Below are positions 37,598 through 48,584 of a stretch of DNA of 64,000 bases, piece after piece; positions within the stretch are counted from its first letter, which is position 1; each line of letters begins with the position of its first letter. Position numbers and translations under genes: made by a program. This DNA comes from Allomyces macrogynus ATCC 38327 (Eukaryota; Blastocladiomycota; Blastocladiomycetes; Blastocladiales; Blastocladiaceae), in NCBI GenBank assembly GCA_000151295.1, contig GG745355.1:256191-320190 (forward strand), written 5' to 3'. The notes beneath the pieces are model-generated. The model was not told the origin of the DNA. It saw only the letters and a list, made by a program, of their open reading frames with translations, and made no database searches.

Positions 37598-39076
37598 CGA
37601 GTAGCTTTGATTTTTTCCCGAAGTGACTGATATTGGCCGTAACATCACTTGCAATCAATTTTTGGCCAAAAAAATTGGAGTACACCCGTACTGCCCCAAC
37701 CAAGTACGCGCTCGCGTTGCCCTCATGATGGTTCAATGATTGAACAGCTTCAATCGGGCAGCGCGTTCTTATTTGACCATGTACGGATTCATGCTCTCCG
37801 CCAAGACTGTGTGTGCCGATGTACTCGCAAGCATGGCTCAAGCTCTACCTGCCCGCTTGACCTCAGTCTTGGGCAGAACCAGGGGAATTATGACACAAAG
37901 CGTGTAAGCAGCTATGAGGTAAATACGGGCCACACTTTGTTCTTACGATGGCATAAATCCATCATTTTCCAACAATTAACTGCTCAGCCCGCCCTTACTC
38001 TTCATCTTGGTTCGGTAACCGTTGTGAATGATTTTCATTTAAAATTCATTTGCGCTCCCATTTTCTCTTCCCGGCGCGCCAACGGCAAGCGCGCCCGCCG
38101 GAGAGTGGAGAATTCTCAGATATGCAAGGTGGGTGCAGAGTCATTGTTGCACTCCAAGGGCAACGTGGGAAACCGAGCCTGCAATTGCGGCCAACATCAT
38201 CGACACGGCGAACACACCGCTACCGAGGGTTGGCAACACACGAGTTGGTTGTGCGGGCTGAGCTCGATGGGCTCAAGCGGGAAGAGCAAGGCGAAGACAA
38301 GTTGAGCGTGGGAATGGCGGTCGTGACGGGGGTGTACGGTGAAGCAGCAACGGAGAGCTGATCGCATCTGCGATTGACGTTCATCACCTCGGATTGTTCG
38401 CTTTCTGGCGATTAGGGCCACGAATTGCGACCGCAAGTCTCCCTGCCACCTCGCTCTTTTCCCGCACTGCCGACACTTGGCACGACCCGTGGCGAAGCAC
38501 CATGGGAAGGGTTGGCCCTCTATTCTGTCGCCGCACTGCATCCCCGAGCCAGGTCCGCGGACACCTCACCACCACCACCGACACACTCACACGAGCGTTA
38601 TGTTGATGGGTTCCCATCGAAGCGCGAGTCGATCCTACTCGCACTGCTCCCGCGGGAATTGCAAGCCCATAGCCGTCATCCAACCGCAACCCCCCATGCT
38701 CCTGGAGCGGTCTCCAGGAGCCTGGGCACTGCCATTGCCATCGCACTTCAAAATCGGTCGTTTCCACTCAATGAAAATTCGCTCCTCCATCGCGCCTCGT
38801 CTGCTCCCCCAGCCTCTGCCTTTCCAGCACGTCTGGTCTGCTTTCCCATCCTCCGGGCTTCAAACGCTGCTCTTTCTACCCGGCGCTAGGCGCTCCATCG
38901 CAGACTGCAAGCTCGCCCCGTTTTCCGCATCATCAAGCATTCACGGCCGTAGGCCGACCTTCGCGAGAGCTCCTCCACGAACCCCACCCATCGCCGGATT
39001 ACCGCCCGCGACGCGTTCCCCGTCCTCGCCGAGCCGCGTCATTGTGTCTGAAGGCCGACCCAAGACGCATCTCGAT
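37598..39076. other. AT-richer spacer with possible F-box-gene debris
   Basis: Around 37750-37920 the plus strand has a short helical-looking frame (SYLTMYGFMLSAKTVCADVL) that may be a further degraded module of the F-box gene. The rest has no supported feature. Confidence 0.35.
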
Positions 39077-39784
39077 ATGGACGCTTGCTCGAACGCGCTC
39101 CAGCAGCCGGTCAACCCATCTGGCCAGGGTCGTGCCATTAACGTACGTTCTGTTGCGTGTTTCATCGGCTCGAGTCGCAAAGTCAACGTAATTGTACAGT
39201 TTTAACCGTGGCTGTGGTCGCCCGGCAGTTGACGCCAGGCGGTGACCGGCAGGAGCTATATTTGAGGATCGTCCAAGCTGTCCGACCTGTCGAGCTGGAA
39301 AAATTACGATCGCCGGATTGGCCCGTCAACTCTTCGCGCAAGGTGCCCGCACCCTTGGATAAGACGCTGTCAACACTGATCGAGGACATTTTGGGCCCGC
39401 AAATTTTCCGACAGGCCGGCCCAAACCCGACTGAGCCGCTGCAACTCCCCCAGCATCGCTGGCACGTTTACCCGCTTCACTTTTCTCCCTTTTCCAACGA
39501 GAACAGTGAATTCGTGCAGGAAACTATCTGCCACCCGCGGGCATCAAACGAAATCGGCGGTACATTGACATTGGACACGTTGTTTTCCAAGTACGGCTGG
39601 TGTGCCGGTTCTGAAAAGATCCGTGTTTTACATCTTGGGTATGCACACGCTGCCCCATGTCATGAAGTTAATTGTGCGGGGCGCTAAAATGTCGGCTCTT
39701 AGGGTGATCTTCACTGTCTCTCCCGGGAATCGCGGCAGCTCGCTCCCCTCGTCAAGTCGCTCGAATCGCGTCGCCATGTCGTGA
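39077..39784 (+). CDS. Unrecognised spliced gene, 185 residues
   Basis: I do not recognise a family. The model is exons 39077-39142, 39229-39638 and 39703-39784, with donors GTACGT and GTATGC and acceptors GGCAG and CTTAG. All phases agree and no stops intervene. The protein starts MDACSNALQQPVNPSGQGRA. The middle exon has well-mixed composition, unlike the shadow ORFs around it (LYLRIVQAV, STLIEDILGPQIF, LDTLF, SKYGW). No signal peptide or membrane segment is seen. The start could be upstream, since the frame is open for about 200 codons before the chosen ATG. Confidence 0.4.
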
Positions 39785-40304
39785 GCGTATTGGTTGCTTG
39801 TCGCTGATCGGTCGTGATCCGTGCCGATGCGTGCGCACCTCGAACGCGCGGCTGCAACAGTGCGCGCGAGCGCCGGCACAGGCGCGAATTGGCAAAGCAT
39901 CATTTCCGGGTTGGACGGGGTACATTCATGGTGGCGCGTCGTGCGTCCAACGTCGTCTTTTTTCGCCATTTGTCAGTTCGGGCACTTACGGTTTGTTGAA
40001 TTCTTTTAATTTTTGGCCGTTCTCGACTCCTCCCCACACTCTCTCCACTTCAACGTGCTGTCTGTGATCATCGTGCTGGTCACACCCGTTGTGCATTTTC
40101 ACCCGATCATTACCTTCTCCCGCCACTCCTCACTTCTGTCGTATTTGTCGCGCGCTCCTGTCGCCCATTTTCCGTCGTGCTGTCCCTAAACCATCATTTT
40201 TCCGGGAACCTCCACAATACCATACACTTCTGATTTGCGCGAACAGCTTCATTATCTATCAGCGTACCTCCATCTCGAACCGACCACACAAACCCCGCGC
40301 TCCA
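39785..40304. other. Convergent spacer
   Basis: Pyrimidine-rich on the plus strand (40030-40260). 3' flank of the minus-strand gene that follows. No gene seen. Confidence 0.5.
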
Positions 40305-42410
40305 TCAAACAACGCTGCCATTGATCAGAAGCTCGTCGACGTGGTCCATGGCCATGAGCAGGAATGGCGCAACCACAACCACCGCGTCCGCGTCGCGCCG
40401 CGCGTGCTGAGCTCGCAAGGGCTTCATGACTTCCTCGCGGAGCGACCGCTGCGTCGCCGCGTTCCACATGCTCGTCTACACAAAGCACGCACGCATCAGT
40501 CCAATCTCCGACCGGCCTGATCGCACTGAGCGACAAAAACCCACGCACCCGGTTCGTCCCACGGTCGCGCACGAGCACGAGGTAGACGACATTCAAGTAC
40601 GCGACGAGCACGCTCTGATCTCCGTCCGGGTCATGCACATGCCCAGCAAACTCCCCCGGCGCGGTCCCCGCGCGCCCTCTCTCACCACCACCGGCAACCC
40701 GCGCCGCGCACTCGGCCATGAGTTCCACGAGCGCGCCGTGCAGGAGCGGGTGCGCGTACACGGCCACCTCGTCCATGCCCGCGTGCAAGTCCGGCTCCGG
40801 TTTGCGCACGGGGCCCATGAGCGCCGCTGCGATTCGCGGCCGCAGAATGTTGGAGACGGTGGCCGTGACGAGGTTGCGGAACGGGCATTGGCCGAGAATG
40901 TCGAGCAGGAGACGCGCCTCGGTGACGGCGGGGAGCGCGGCCAGGAGGGCGATCCAGTGCATGAATGCATCGCGGCGGATGGCCGGGTCGTGGCAGACGG
41001 CGGCAAGGAAAGGGACGTAGGTCGTGGAGACGAGGTGGTGCACGGCGTCAGTCGTGGGCGAGTCGGCGGGGAGAGCGCGCGCGGCGAGCAAGGGCAGGTG
41101 CGCGAGCGCGTGCGCGAGGAGGTGCGTCGCATATTGCCAGTGCGCGGTGGAGGGGGATCTGAATGACGCGGGTGGGACGTGGGATGAGGGCGAGCGGCGG
41201 AAATGTGATTTAAGAGCGTGGAGAAAACGGACCGGAACAAAATCTCGACCGCATTGGTCACCCCCACGATATCCTCGTCGGTCCACTCGGCCGCGTCGAG
41301 GCGCGCCAAGACCATGGCATACAGAACGGCGTCGTGCACTGCGACCAGGTCCAGCCGGCGGCGGTAGTCGGCAAAGACTTGCGCGACGCGTTGTTGCAGC
41401 TCGGTGCCGACCGCATCGGGCGCAAAGAGGCCAATGCAGCTGCCAAACACGACCGCGACCGCGTGACGCAACTCGTCAGCTCGATCGGGCTTGGCCAGGT
41501 CGACCAGCGGTAGTGCAGTGCTCGGGTCGAGAATGACCGACTGCACGGCGTCGGGGGCCGCGCTCAGGCACCGCCACGCGCCCTTGGGCCACAGTTTCAC
41601 GACGTCGGCCGCGAGCTTCTTTACGCGCGTCGGTGCGAGAGATCCGAGAACTAGTGTTCAGCGTGAGAGAAGGTGGTAGGAAATGCGTGTTTGGAACAGC
41701 ATCGTGAATACGTACGTCGAAGCGACGCGACCGTCACCCACGCCGCGCAGCGAGCCCGAACGGTGGCCTGGAGTGACGCATCGGTCGCGGACTCGGCGTT
41801 GACCGCCTCGTCTTCCTCCTCTTCACTGCCCGAATCGTCGTTGTTCTCATCGCGCTGAACGGACGTGGCGAGCCGGCCCAGCGCCTGGTTCATGATCAGG
41901 AGCATGTCGCGCGCCGAGGCGCCGTCATCGGCAACGGCCGTCTGGAGCCAAGCCAACGCGAGGTGCTCGGCCGCAGGCGACGGCCGCTTCGCGACCGAGT
42001 CGAGCGGGAACAGCGAGTCAACGAGAAACGTGGCCCACTCCATGCCGTGGTCACTGACGGCGGAAGCCTTCAAGGTCACAATTGGTCAACAGCGCCCAGA
42101 TTTCCGATTGGTTGTCAAGAAATCGTACCCGAGCGGCAGGATCCATCGCGGCAACGTCGCGGAGCAGCGGAATGAGATCGTCTGGCGAGGCTGCGGGTAC
42201 GGCCAGCAGGGTCGCCCAATCCCCATCTGTGTCGGGGCCGTGCAGTTCGCTCAATCGCGCCTATTTGAGCACGCGATCCGTGTCAGGTCCAGGAAAAAGT
42301 GGCCGAGCTTGCGCGAGCACGCTGCCCTGCACGTCGCCGAGCCTCGGTGGTCGCGCTCTGGATCATTGGCCACGAACTCGAAGCGTTTGGACGGTATCAT
42401 TGATGGCCAT
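40305..42410 (-). CDS. Helical-repeat protein, possibly glomulin/Ybp1/Alf4-like
   Basis: Six exons (42410-42378, 42260-42129, 42067-41716, 41650-41233, 41158-40549, 40475-40305) join in phase to give 571 residues. The protein is alpha-helical throughout, with an acidic SGSEEEEDEAV insert near residue 140. RLLLDILGQCPFRNLVTATV resembles the conserved CPF segment of the YAP-binding/Alf4/glomulin family, whose members bind Rbx1-cullin or Yap1. This is a tentative match from one motif and from length. The start MAINDTVQTLR comes from an 11-codon first exon and is the least certain part; two acceptors are non-CAG (ATAG, GAAG). The C-terminus is LLMAMDHVDELLINGSVV. Confidence 0.5.
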
Positions 42411-42918
42411 GATTCTGCGTCACGTCGGGGACTTTCGGGAGCTTGATGATGTTGCCGAGCCGCGTTTGCGAGAAGTGTTGGGTGGCCAGCTGCTTTCTGC
42501 TCGTCGAGGAGGTCTTGTAGGCGACGCAAGTGCGACGTGGTTGCTCACTGCGACCACGTCACAAGACAGCTGCTTCGAAGGGACGCCGATCACGGCAGGG
42601 ATCGCCGATTCGGAGGACGGCCGTCCCCCGATTTGGCGCAAAGCCCTCGCCAGGCACATGCCGTCAACGAAACGAACAGCAGTCACGGATCTCCGTGCGA
42701 CTATCCGGTCAGTCAGTTCACAGCCATCGTTTTCGACTCGATGATCAATCAAAACGTGGTGGATTCGCATACAAGGCTTGCTGCAAATCGTGCCCGCTCC
42801 ACGCGTTTGCATGCGTCCACCAGGAAGTACCAGCGCTGGGGACCTTTACAAGTCGGCCCGCCTGCTTGACGACCAACTACTTGGCCTCTTGCACCGACGC
42901 TCGGACAACGCTTCCATC
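42411..42918. other. Divergent spacer upstream of HAD gene 1
   Basis: 508 nt. Contains upstream regions of the helical-repeat and HAD genes. No motif recognised. Confidence 0.5.
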
Positions 42919-43902
42919 ATGACTGTCATCAAGGCCCCGACCGAAACCGTCGCTGCGACCCAGCTTCTTTTTGACATGGACCGCCTGCTGCTGGTGCGCA
43001 CCCGGCATGGTTCACACCGCAACCACCGCACGCGCGAGTCCTGACAAGCATTTTACTTGTGACCTACATTAGAACACGGAGCAGTTGTTTTCGGACGGAA
43101 ATGGTTCGTCGTGCATGCATCGTGTCTTCCACCACATCCACATTCGATCTGACCAACCTCGTCCGCCCGCCAGTCATGATCCTGGAACGGTTCAACATGA
43201 CCGACAAGTACAACTGGAGCATCAAGCGCCAACTCATGGGCCTGCCCGCACTGAGTACGCATTCATTTCAAACCTTGCTGTGCGCGACCACACCTTCTCC
43301 ACCCGTAACCAGAGGCGGCCGAAGTGTTTGTCCGCGAAACGGGCCTCCCCATGACCGCCGCCGATTTTGCCGCCGAGCGCAACCGCGTCGTGCTGGAGCT
43401 GTTCCCGAACTGCGTGCCGCTGCCCGGCGTTGTCGATTTTGGTTCGTATCCGCCCTGCCCACAATCGTCTCCACCCCGTGTCGGCGATCGCTGACACGAA
43501 TCCCCAGTCACGGCCGTGCACGACGCGCATATGCCCATGGCAGTCGCCACCTCCTCCTCCCGCCCAATCTTCGACGTCAAAACGCAACATCACGCCGCGC
43601 TCTTCTCACATTTCGCCGACCACATCATCACCGGCGACGACGCGCGTATCGCGCGCGGTAAGCCCGCACCCGATATTTTCCTGGTCGCGCACGCGACGCT
43701 CGGTGGGACCGAAGAAACGAGGCCGACGACGGTCGTGTTTGAAGACTCTGTTGCGGGCGCCAAGGCCGGGTTGGCAGCCGGGATGCAGGTCGTTTGGGTA
43801 CGCGACGCGCGCATCCCGTTCGACAACGTGGCGGAGTTGGAGGAGAGGTGCCTTGCAGTGACCGAGACGATGAGCGAGGTGGAGGATTGGTTTGGGTTGT
43901 AG
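42919..43902 (+). CDS. HAD-family sugar-phosphate/pseudouridine-phosphate phosphatase-like, copy 1
   Basis: Exons 42919-42993, 43073-43103, 43174-43254, 43313-43441, 43508-43902; 236 residues, normal for the HDHD1/GS1 group. Motif I is FDMDR: nucleophile Asp19 and acid Asp21 are present, but the usual Gly is Arg22. Motif II is VATSSS, motif III Lys is in GKPAPDIF, motif IV is VVFEDS. The cap region (MILERFNMTDKYNW, VFVRETGLPMTAAD) is the four-helix C1 type. Family members dephosphorylate small phosphorylated metabolites. Exon 2 (31 nt) is the same size in copy 2, a direct tandem duplicate 257 nt downstream. The G-to-R change may alter or lower activity. Confidence 0.85.
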
Positions 43903-44158
43903 AGTCGCAGGAGTAATCATCTGTTGCGAAAATAGACGAGATTTTGCACATTTTGACCGTTGATCACTGGCGCCAAAGCCACGCGGTCGAGCAACCAACG
44001 AGGCCGGCCGGCCCACGTTGACCACGTTGCCCTTCGCCAAGTGCGACACTCGCCACCACGTTGTCCGCAACCCGGTCCATCGCGAAGTCGCCCCGAGCAG
44101 CGACTCCCCGCAATTCAAGTCCGACGTGGTGGCCACGCCCGAGCTCAATACATCAACC

Positions 44159-45293
44159 ATGACCGTGATCAAGGCCCCAACGCAAGAGCAGCGCATCCAG
44201 GCGCAGTGCTGCCTGTTCGACATGGATGGGCTGTTGCTCGTATGATTGAACCACCAATTCGTAAATTTGAACGAGATCATGGCCTGACGACGCGGCGTGC
44301 AACGATAGAACACCGAGGATATTTACACCGAAGCGTCCGGTCGGTGCACGCTGTCGCTGGTTCGACAGTACGGGACCAAAGGCTTACCAACCACTGTTCG
44401 GGCACGGTAGTCATGATTCTGGCGCGGTATGGGCTCGGCGACTCGTACCACTGGGGGATCAAGACCAAACTCATGGGTCTGCGTGAGGATGGTCCGCACA
44501 CCCCATTCCCTTCGCGTGTTCGGTTCCCGTTCATTCGCTGATTCAAGTCGATGTGGTAGACGCGGCCGTGCTGTTCGTCGAGGAGACGGGCCTGCCGCTG
44601 TCCCCCGCCGAGTACCTCGTGGAGCGCAAAAAGCTGCACGCCGAACTGTTTCCAACGTGCAAGCCGCTGCCGGGCGTGATGCGGTTGGGTACGCATGTGC
44701 TTTGTCTCATCCGTCCCGGCCCTCTTCACCCGCTGCGGGAGCCCAAGCCCGCGCTCGGCATTCCTCACCAGGAGCAGGGGCTTGACTCGGCTCAACACTC
44801 TTCCACTCGCTCGTTGCTGACCAACTCCCTGACCAATCCCTCGCGCACCCGCTCTCCAGTCCAGCACCTCCGCGCCCAAAAATTCCCGATCGCCGTCGCA
44901 ACCTCGTCGCACGCCGACGCCTTTGCCGTCAAGTCGCGCAACAACGGCGCGCTCTTCACCTTGTTCGACTCGCACATCACGACGGGCGACGACAAGCTGA
45001 TCTCCAAGGGCAAGCCCGCGCCGGACCTTTTCCTGGTCGCGCACAAGCGGCTCGGGTTCGCGCCCGAAACGGCGTCCGCGGCGGTCGTGTTCGAAGATGC
45101 GGTCTCGGGCGTGCAAGCCGGGCTGAATGCCGGGATGAATGTCGTCTGGGTGCGCGATCCGCGACTGCCCCGTGAAGAAGAACTGGAGAAGAAGTGTTTT
45201 GCAGTGGTGGAGAGTATGGCCGAGTTTGATCCGCAGTGGATTGGGGTCGCGGGGTTTGCGAAGGACGGGGAGGTGGATGGCGTGAAGGCGTGA
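44159..45293 (+). CDS. HAD-family sugar-phosphate/pseudouridine-phosphate phosphatase-like, copy 2
   Basis: Exons 44159-44239, 44309-44339, 44411-44482, 44548-44688, 44860-45293; 252 residues. The catalytic motifs are canonical: FDMDG (Asp21, Asp23), VATSSH, GKPAPDLF and VVFEDA. The first eight residues, MTVIKAPT, are identical to copy 1. Intron positions and phases match copy 1, but the fourth intron is longer (171 nt). One donor is weak (GTCGGT after exon 2). The C-terminal extension beyond FDPQWIGVAGF is not in copy 1. Role inferred from family: a small-molecule phosphatase in the cytosol. Confidence 0.87.
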
Positions 45294-46111
45294 AGTGAAG
45301 TGGAGTGGAGTGAAGAGAGCCGGCCACCGCCAGGTGGAGGGCGTCGGAGGGGTACGGGTAGGTGTCGTGATTGCATGCATGGATTGCGCGACGCGTGGGT
45401 GCGGTTGTGGGGTGAGCGAGAGGGGATCATCAGTCAGCGCGCGCGGGTCCGGAGCGGAGTGGCCGCGCTGAGCGCGTTGAGCAGGCCGGGAGGGCCGTCG
45501 CGGCGTCGCCGCGGAGAGGAACAGCGCGCGGTCGGGACGCGCGGACGGTCGGTTGGGTTGCAAAGACGGCGGCGACCAGGCCGACCATGGCCGAGATGGA
45601 TGATGCGAAGGGTTGGCAGCGACGGCGACAGGCATCGCAAGAAGCGCGGTCTGCTTCGGCGCGTGGAAGGTGCGGGACGGCGCGGGACGCGTTTGGCGCC
45701 CGATCGCGCGCACAGGGACGCTGACGGGTCGCGCGGCAGGGATGGCCCGGGGTGGCCGACGGCGGTCGGCTGGCTGGCGCATCAGTTGATTTGTCAGACT
45801 GGAGCCATGGGACGCCCCGCGCCGATCGCTCCAAAATCAACCAAGGGCCAACCTCTTTTCCACGCTTCCTCCCAGCGCGCATCTTGGCAGCCGTCGTGCT
45901 CGCCCGCGACGACAACGACACCAGCAACAACGACTCGACGGGCAGCGGCAACCACGACGACGACGACTGCGAACACGACGACAGCCACCACGACCACGCC
46001 AAGTTCACCCGCCCGCGCCGCGCTCGTGGCGCCGCTCGCCGCCGCCGCCGCCGCTCGCCGCCGCCGCCGCCGCTGCCGCCTCGATACCCGCCCGTCGCCG
46101 GTGCCGCCGCC
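45294..46111. other. Spacer upstream of the LON-RING gene
   Basis: Very GC-rich. It contains an (ACG)n/(ACC)n-like simple-sequence stretch about 45905-46080 just upstream of the start. No separate gene; long ORFs on both strands are compositional. Confidence 0.55.
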
Positions 46112-47870
46112 ATGGCCGACGCCGCGCTCACCTGCGCGGCCTGCCACGGCCCGCTGTGCGCGCCCATCCTGACGCTCCCCTGTGGCAACTCGTTACACCG
46201 CGCGTGCGTCCTGGCTCCACCCGCCTGCGCACCGCCACCGCTCAACCGGCTCCTGATCTGCCCGTTCGCCGGATGCGCGTGGCGCGCGCACCCGCACCCG
46301 CTCACGATCGCGCATGCCGGGGCCGACACGGTGCTGGGCGATGCGCTGGCCGCGGGCAGTGACGTGGAGGTCGCCGACGCGCTAGAGTGCGCGCTGTGCC
46401 TGCACTTGATGCAGGACCCGGTCACGCTGTTCCCTTGTGGGCACTCGGCGTGCCGCGGGTGCCTGGTCGCGACGTTCACGGCCCCACCGCCGACACTGTG
46501 TGGCGGCGGTGGGGAGGTGGCAGGTCCGGCGTGTTTCCTATGCCGCGCGCCCGTACTTGTCCCCGGCGGTAACTCCTGCACCGCGGGCGCGTACTATGCG
46601 CGAGTGCCAGCGAACCGCGCGCTGACCGCGCTGATCGCGCGCGTGCAGCCCGCCACTGCGCCTCCACCGGCCGACGAATCCGACGGCGACGCGAACGTTC
46701 CGATTTTCGCATGCACGCTGGTCCTGCCCGGGATGCCGTGCCGGCTGCATGTCTACGAGCCGCGGTACCGGCTCATGATCCGGCGTGTCTGCTCGCAGCG
46801 CGCGAACCGCGACTTCGGCATGTGCGCGCCACGTTCCGACGGGACCGTGGCGGTTGGGGACGTCGGGACGTTGGTCCAAGTGCAGGCGGTCCAGTGGTTG
46901 GCTGACGGGCGCGCGCTCGTCGAGACGGTGGGCGCCGCGCCGTTTCGGATTGTCGAAAAGCGGTGCGTCGATGGGTACTGCGTGGCCCGGATCGAGCGGG
47001 TGCGGGACGACCCAGACGAGTGCGTCAAGCTGGACGACGCGGTGCCCGCCGACGTGAGTCCGTGCAGCGGGCCGTGCTCGACGGTGCGCGACGCGATTTG
47101 CGGTGCGTCAAGGATGCTCGAGCGGTTTTTGGGCCGACTGGCTGGCGCACAGCGCGCGCAGTTTGTCGAGCAGTTTGGCGCGATGCCTTGCGACCCAAGG
47201 GCGTTCACGTGGTGGCTGGCGGGGGTGTTGCCCGTGGATGCGGCCAGGAGGGCGAGGTTGTTGACGGACGCGTCGCCGAAGAGCCGGTTCGCGACGGTGC
47301 TGGAGTGGGTGCGCGACGTGCAGCGGCGGTGTGCAGTGCCGTCCGCGGTGAGGACGGAAGAGGCGCCGAGTGCGGCGGTGTGCGAGGCGGTGGGCGCGTG
47401 TGTGCCAGAGGATGGGGATGTGGTGGAGAGTGAAGAGGAGGAGATGGCGAGCAGTCCGACGCGCAGTAGTTGTGCAAGCTGGTGTGGGAGCGCGTGTGAG
47501 GAGGAGGAGGGCGGGCGCTGCGCGTCTTGGTGCGCGTGGGGCGGGGAGTTGGACGATGAGGACGCGCCAGACGAGATGGAGTCGGACGACGACGAGGCGA
47601 ATCACGGCGACGCGGCAAGGACATCAAGGGCATCCGTGTCGCCGGTACCGGCACCGACCCCAGGACCAAGCGCGACGCGACGATCTGACCGAGCAGCAAA
47701 GTGCAACGCCGACGCCGTGCTCGCCAAGAACTGCGCCGCCAAGGCCAGCAGCAACAGCAACAGCACCAGCACCAGCGCCGCCACCACCAAGGCCAAGCGA
47801 GCCGGCCCCGGCGCCGGGGCGGTGCGGCGGCGGGTCCGGCGCGGGCGAGGACATGTGCGTGATCATGTAG
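46112..47870 (+). CDS. LONRF: LONRF-type E3 ligase: two RING fingers, LON domain, C-terminal CaaX box
   Basis: Exons 46112-47635 and 47697-47870; 565 residues. Start context GCCGCCATGGCC. RING-like finger 1 (residues 10-55) begins CAACHGPL. RING 2 (about 92-150) is ECALCLHLMQDPVTLFPCGH, then CRGC and CFLC. The LON substrate-binding domain (about 195-440) has IFACTLVLPGMPCRLHVYEP, YRLMIRR and FGMCAPRSDGT, as in LONRF1-3. An acidic, Cys-rich tail follows. The 61-nt intron (GTGTCG, branch-like CTGAC, GAGCAG) shifts frame so the protein ends EDMCVIM, a perfect farnesylation CaaX box. If the intron is retained the frame runs on to 48025 without CaaX. RING proteins ligate ubiquitin; membrane anchoring is inference. 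Confidence 0.8.
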
Positions 47871-48584
47871 GGAATCAGAGACGGTGGAGCGTAACATACA
47901 GAACAGACGCAACAGAACGAGGAAAGCCGTTTTGCACAACTTTGGTCGTGATCGTTATCTTTTCGGCGTCGCTCATCAGCTTTCGCTCAGAGCGAGCAGT
48001 GCTGACCAAGCGACGGCCGCCTTGATCGGCGCGTTGTCAGCGTGGTCGAGTTGAAGTGGGCTCGTCTCCCTGCCTGGGGCCCATGATTTGCAAAGAAGCG
48101 GAGTGGCGGCGATGGTTGTTGCGGTTCTTGGCGGTCGCGTTGCTTGCCTGGCAAGCTTGCGCGAGCTTGCTGCCTCGCCCAAGCCGCGACGGCCAAGGCC
48201 GGCCAGCCGCTCTCTCCTCTCTCCACCCCCATCGCGGCCGTCGCGCCCTTCATCCCGCCCTTGCTCGTAAGCGCGCGCCCTCTTGCTGCATCGCGCCGTG
48301 AAGACCGCCAACAGCCCGCTGCAACGCAACCGCAAGCCCGGCCCGCCAGTCTCAACGACAACCACCGCGACGCCAGCCATTATCGCTGCAACGCGCTCAG
48401 CAACCCCGCGCTCGACGACGACGACGACGACGACAACGACGGCAAGAACGACGCGGACCGCGTCATTAAAGCGCCCGTACCGTGCTGGTCGTCGCACGAC
48501 CGCTGCCGCGCCGCGACCAATTCGCGCCACTGCTGCCGCTTACTTGCTCTCTGTACTCCGCAGCAACCGCGGCCAACCATTACC
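47871..48584. other. Spacer between LON-RING and ADAM genes
   Basis: About 0.7 kb. A CGA/ACG-rich simple repeat lies at 48410-48450. No gene is supported, although the ADAM frame is open upstream to 48144. Confidence 0.5.

Noticed and set aside
45430..46581. 383-codon minus ORF opposite the LON-RING gene start
   Set aside because: Shadow of the GC-rich RING coding strand; residues are Arg/Ala/Ser filler.
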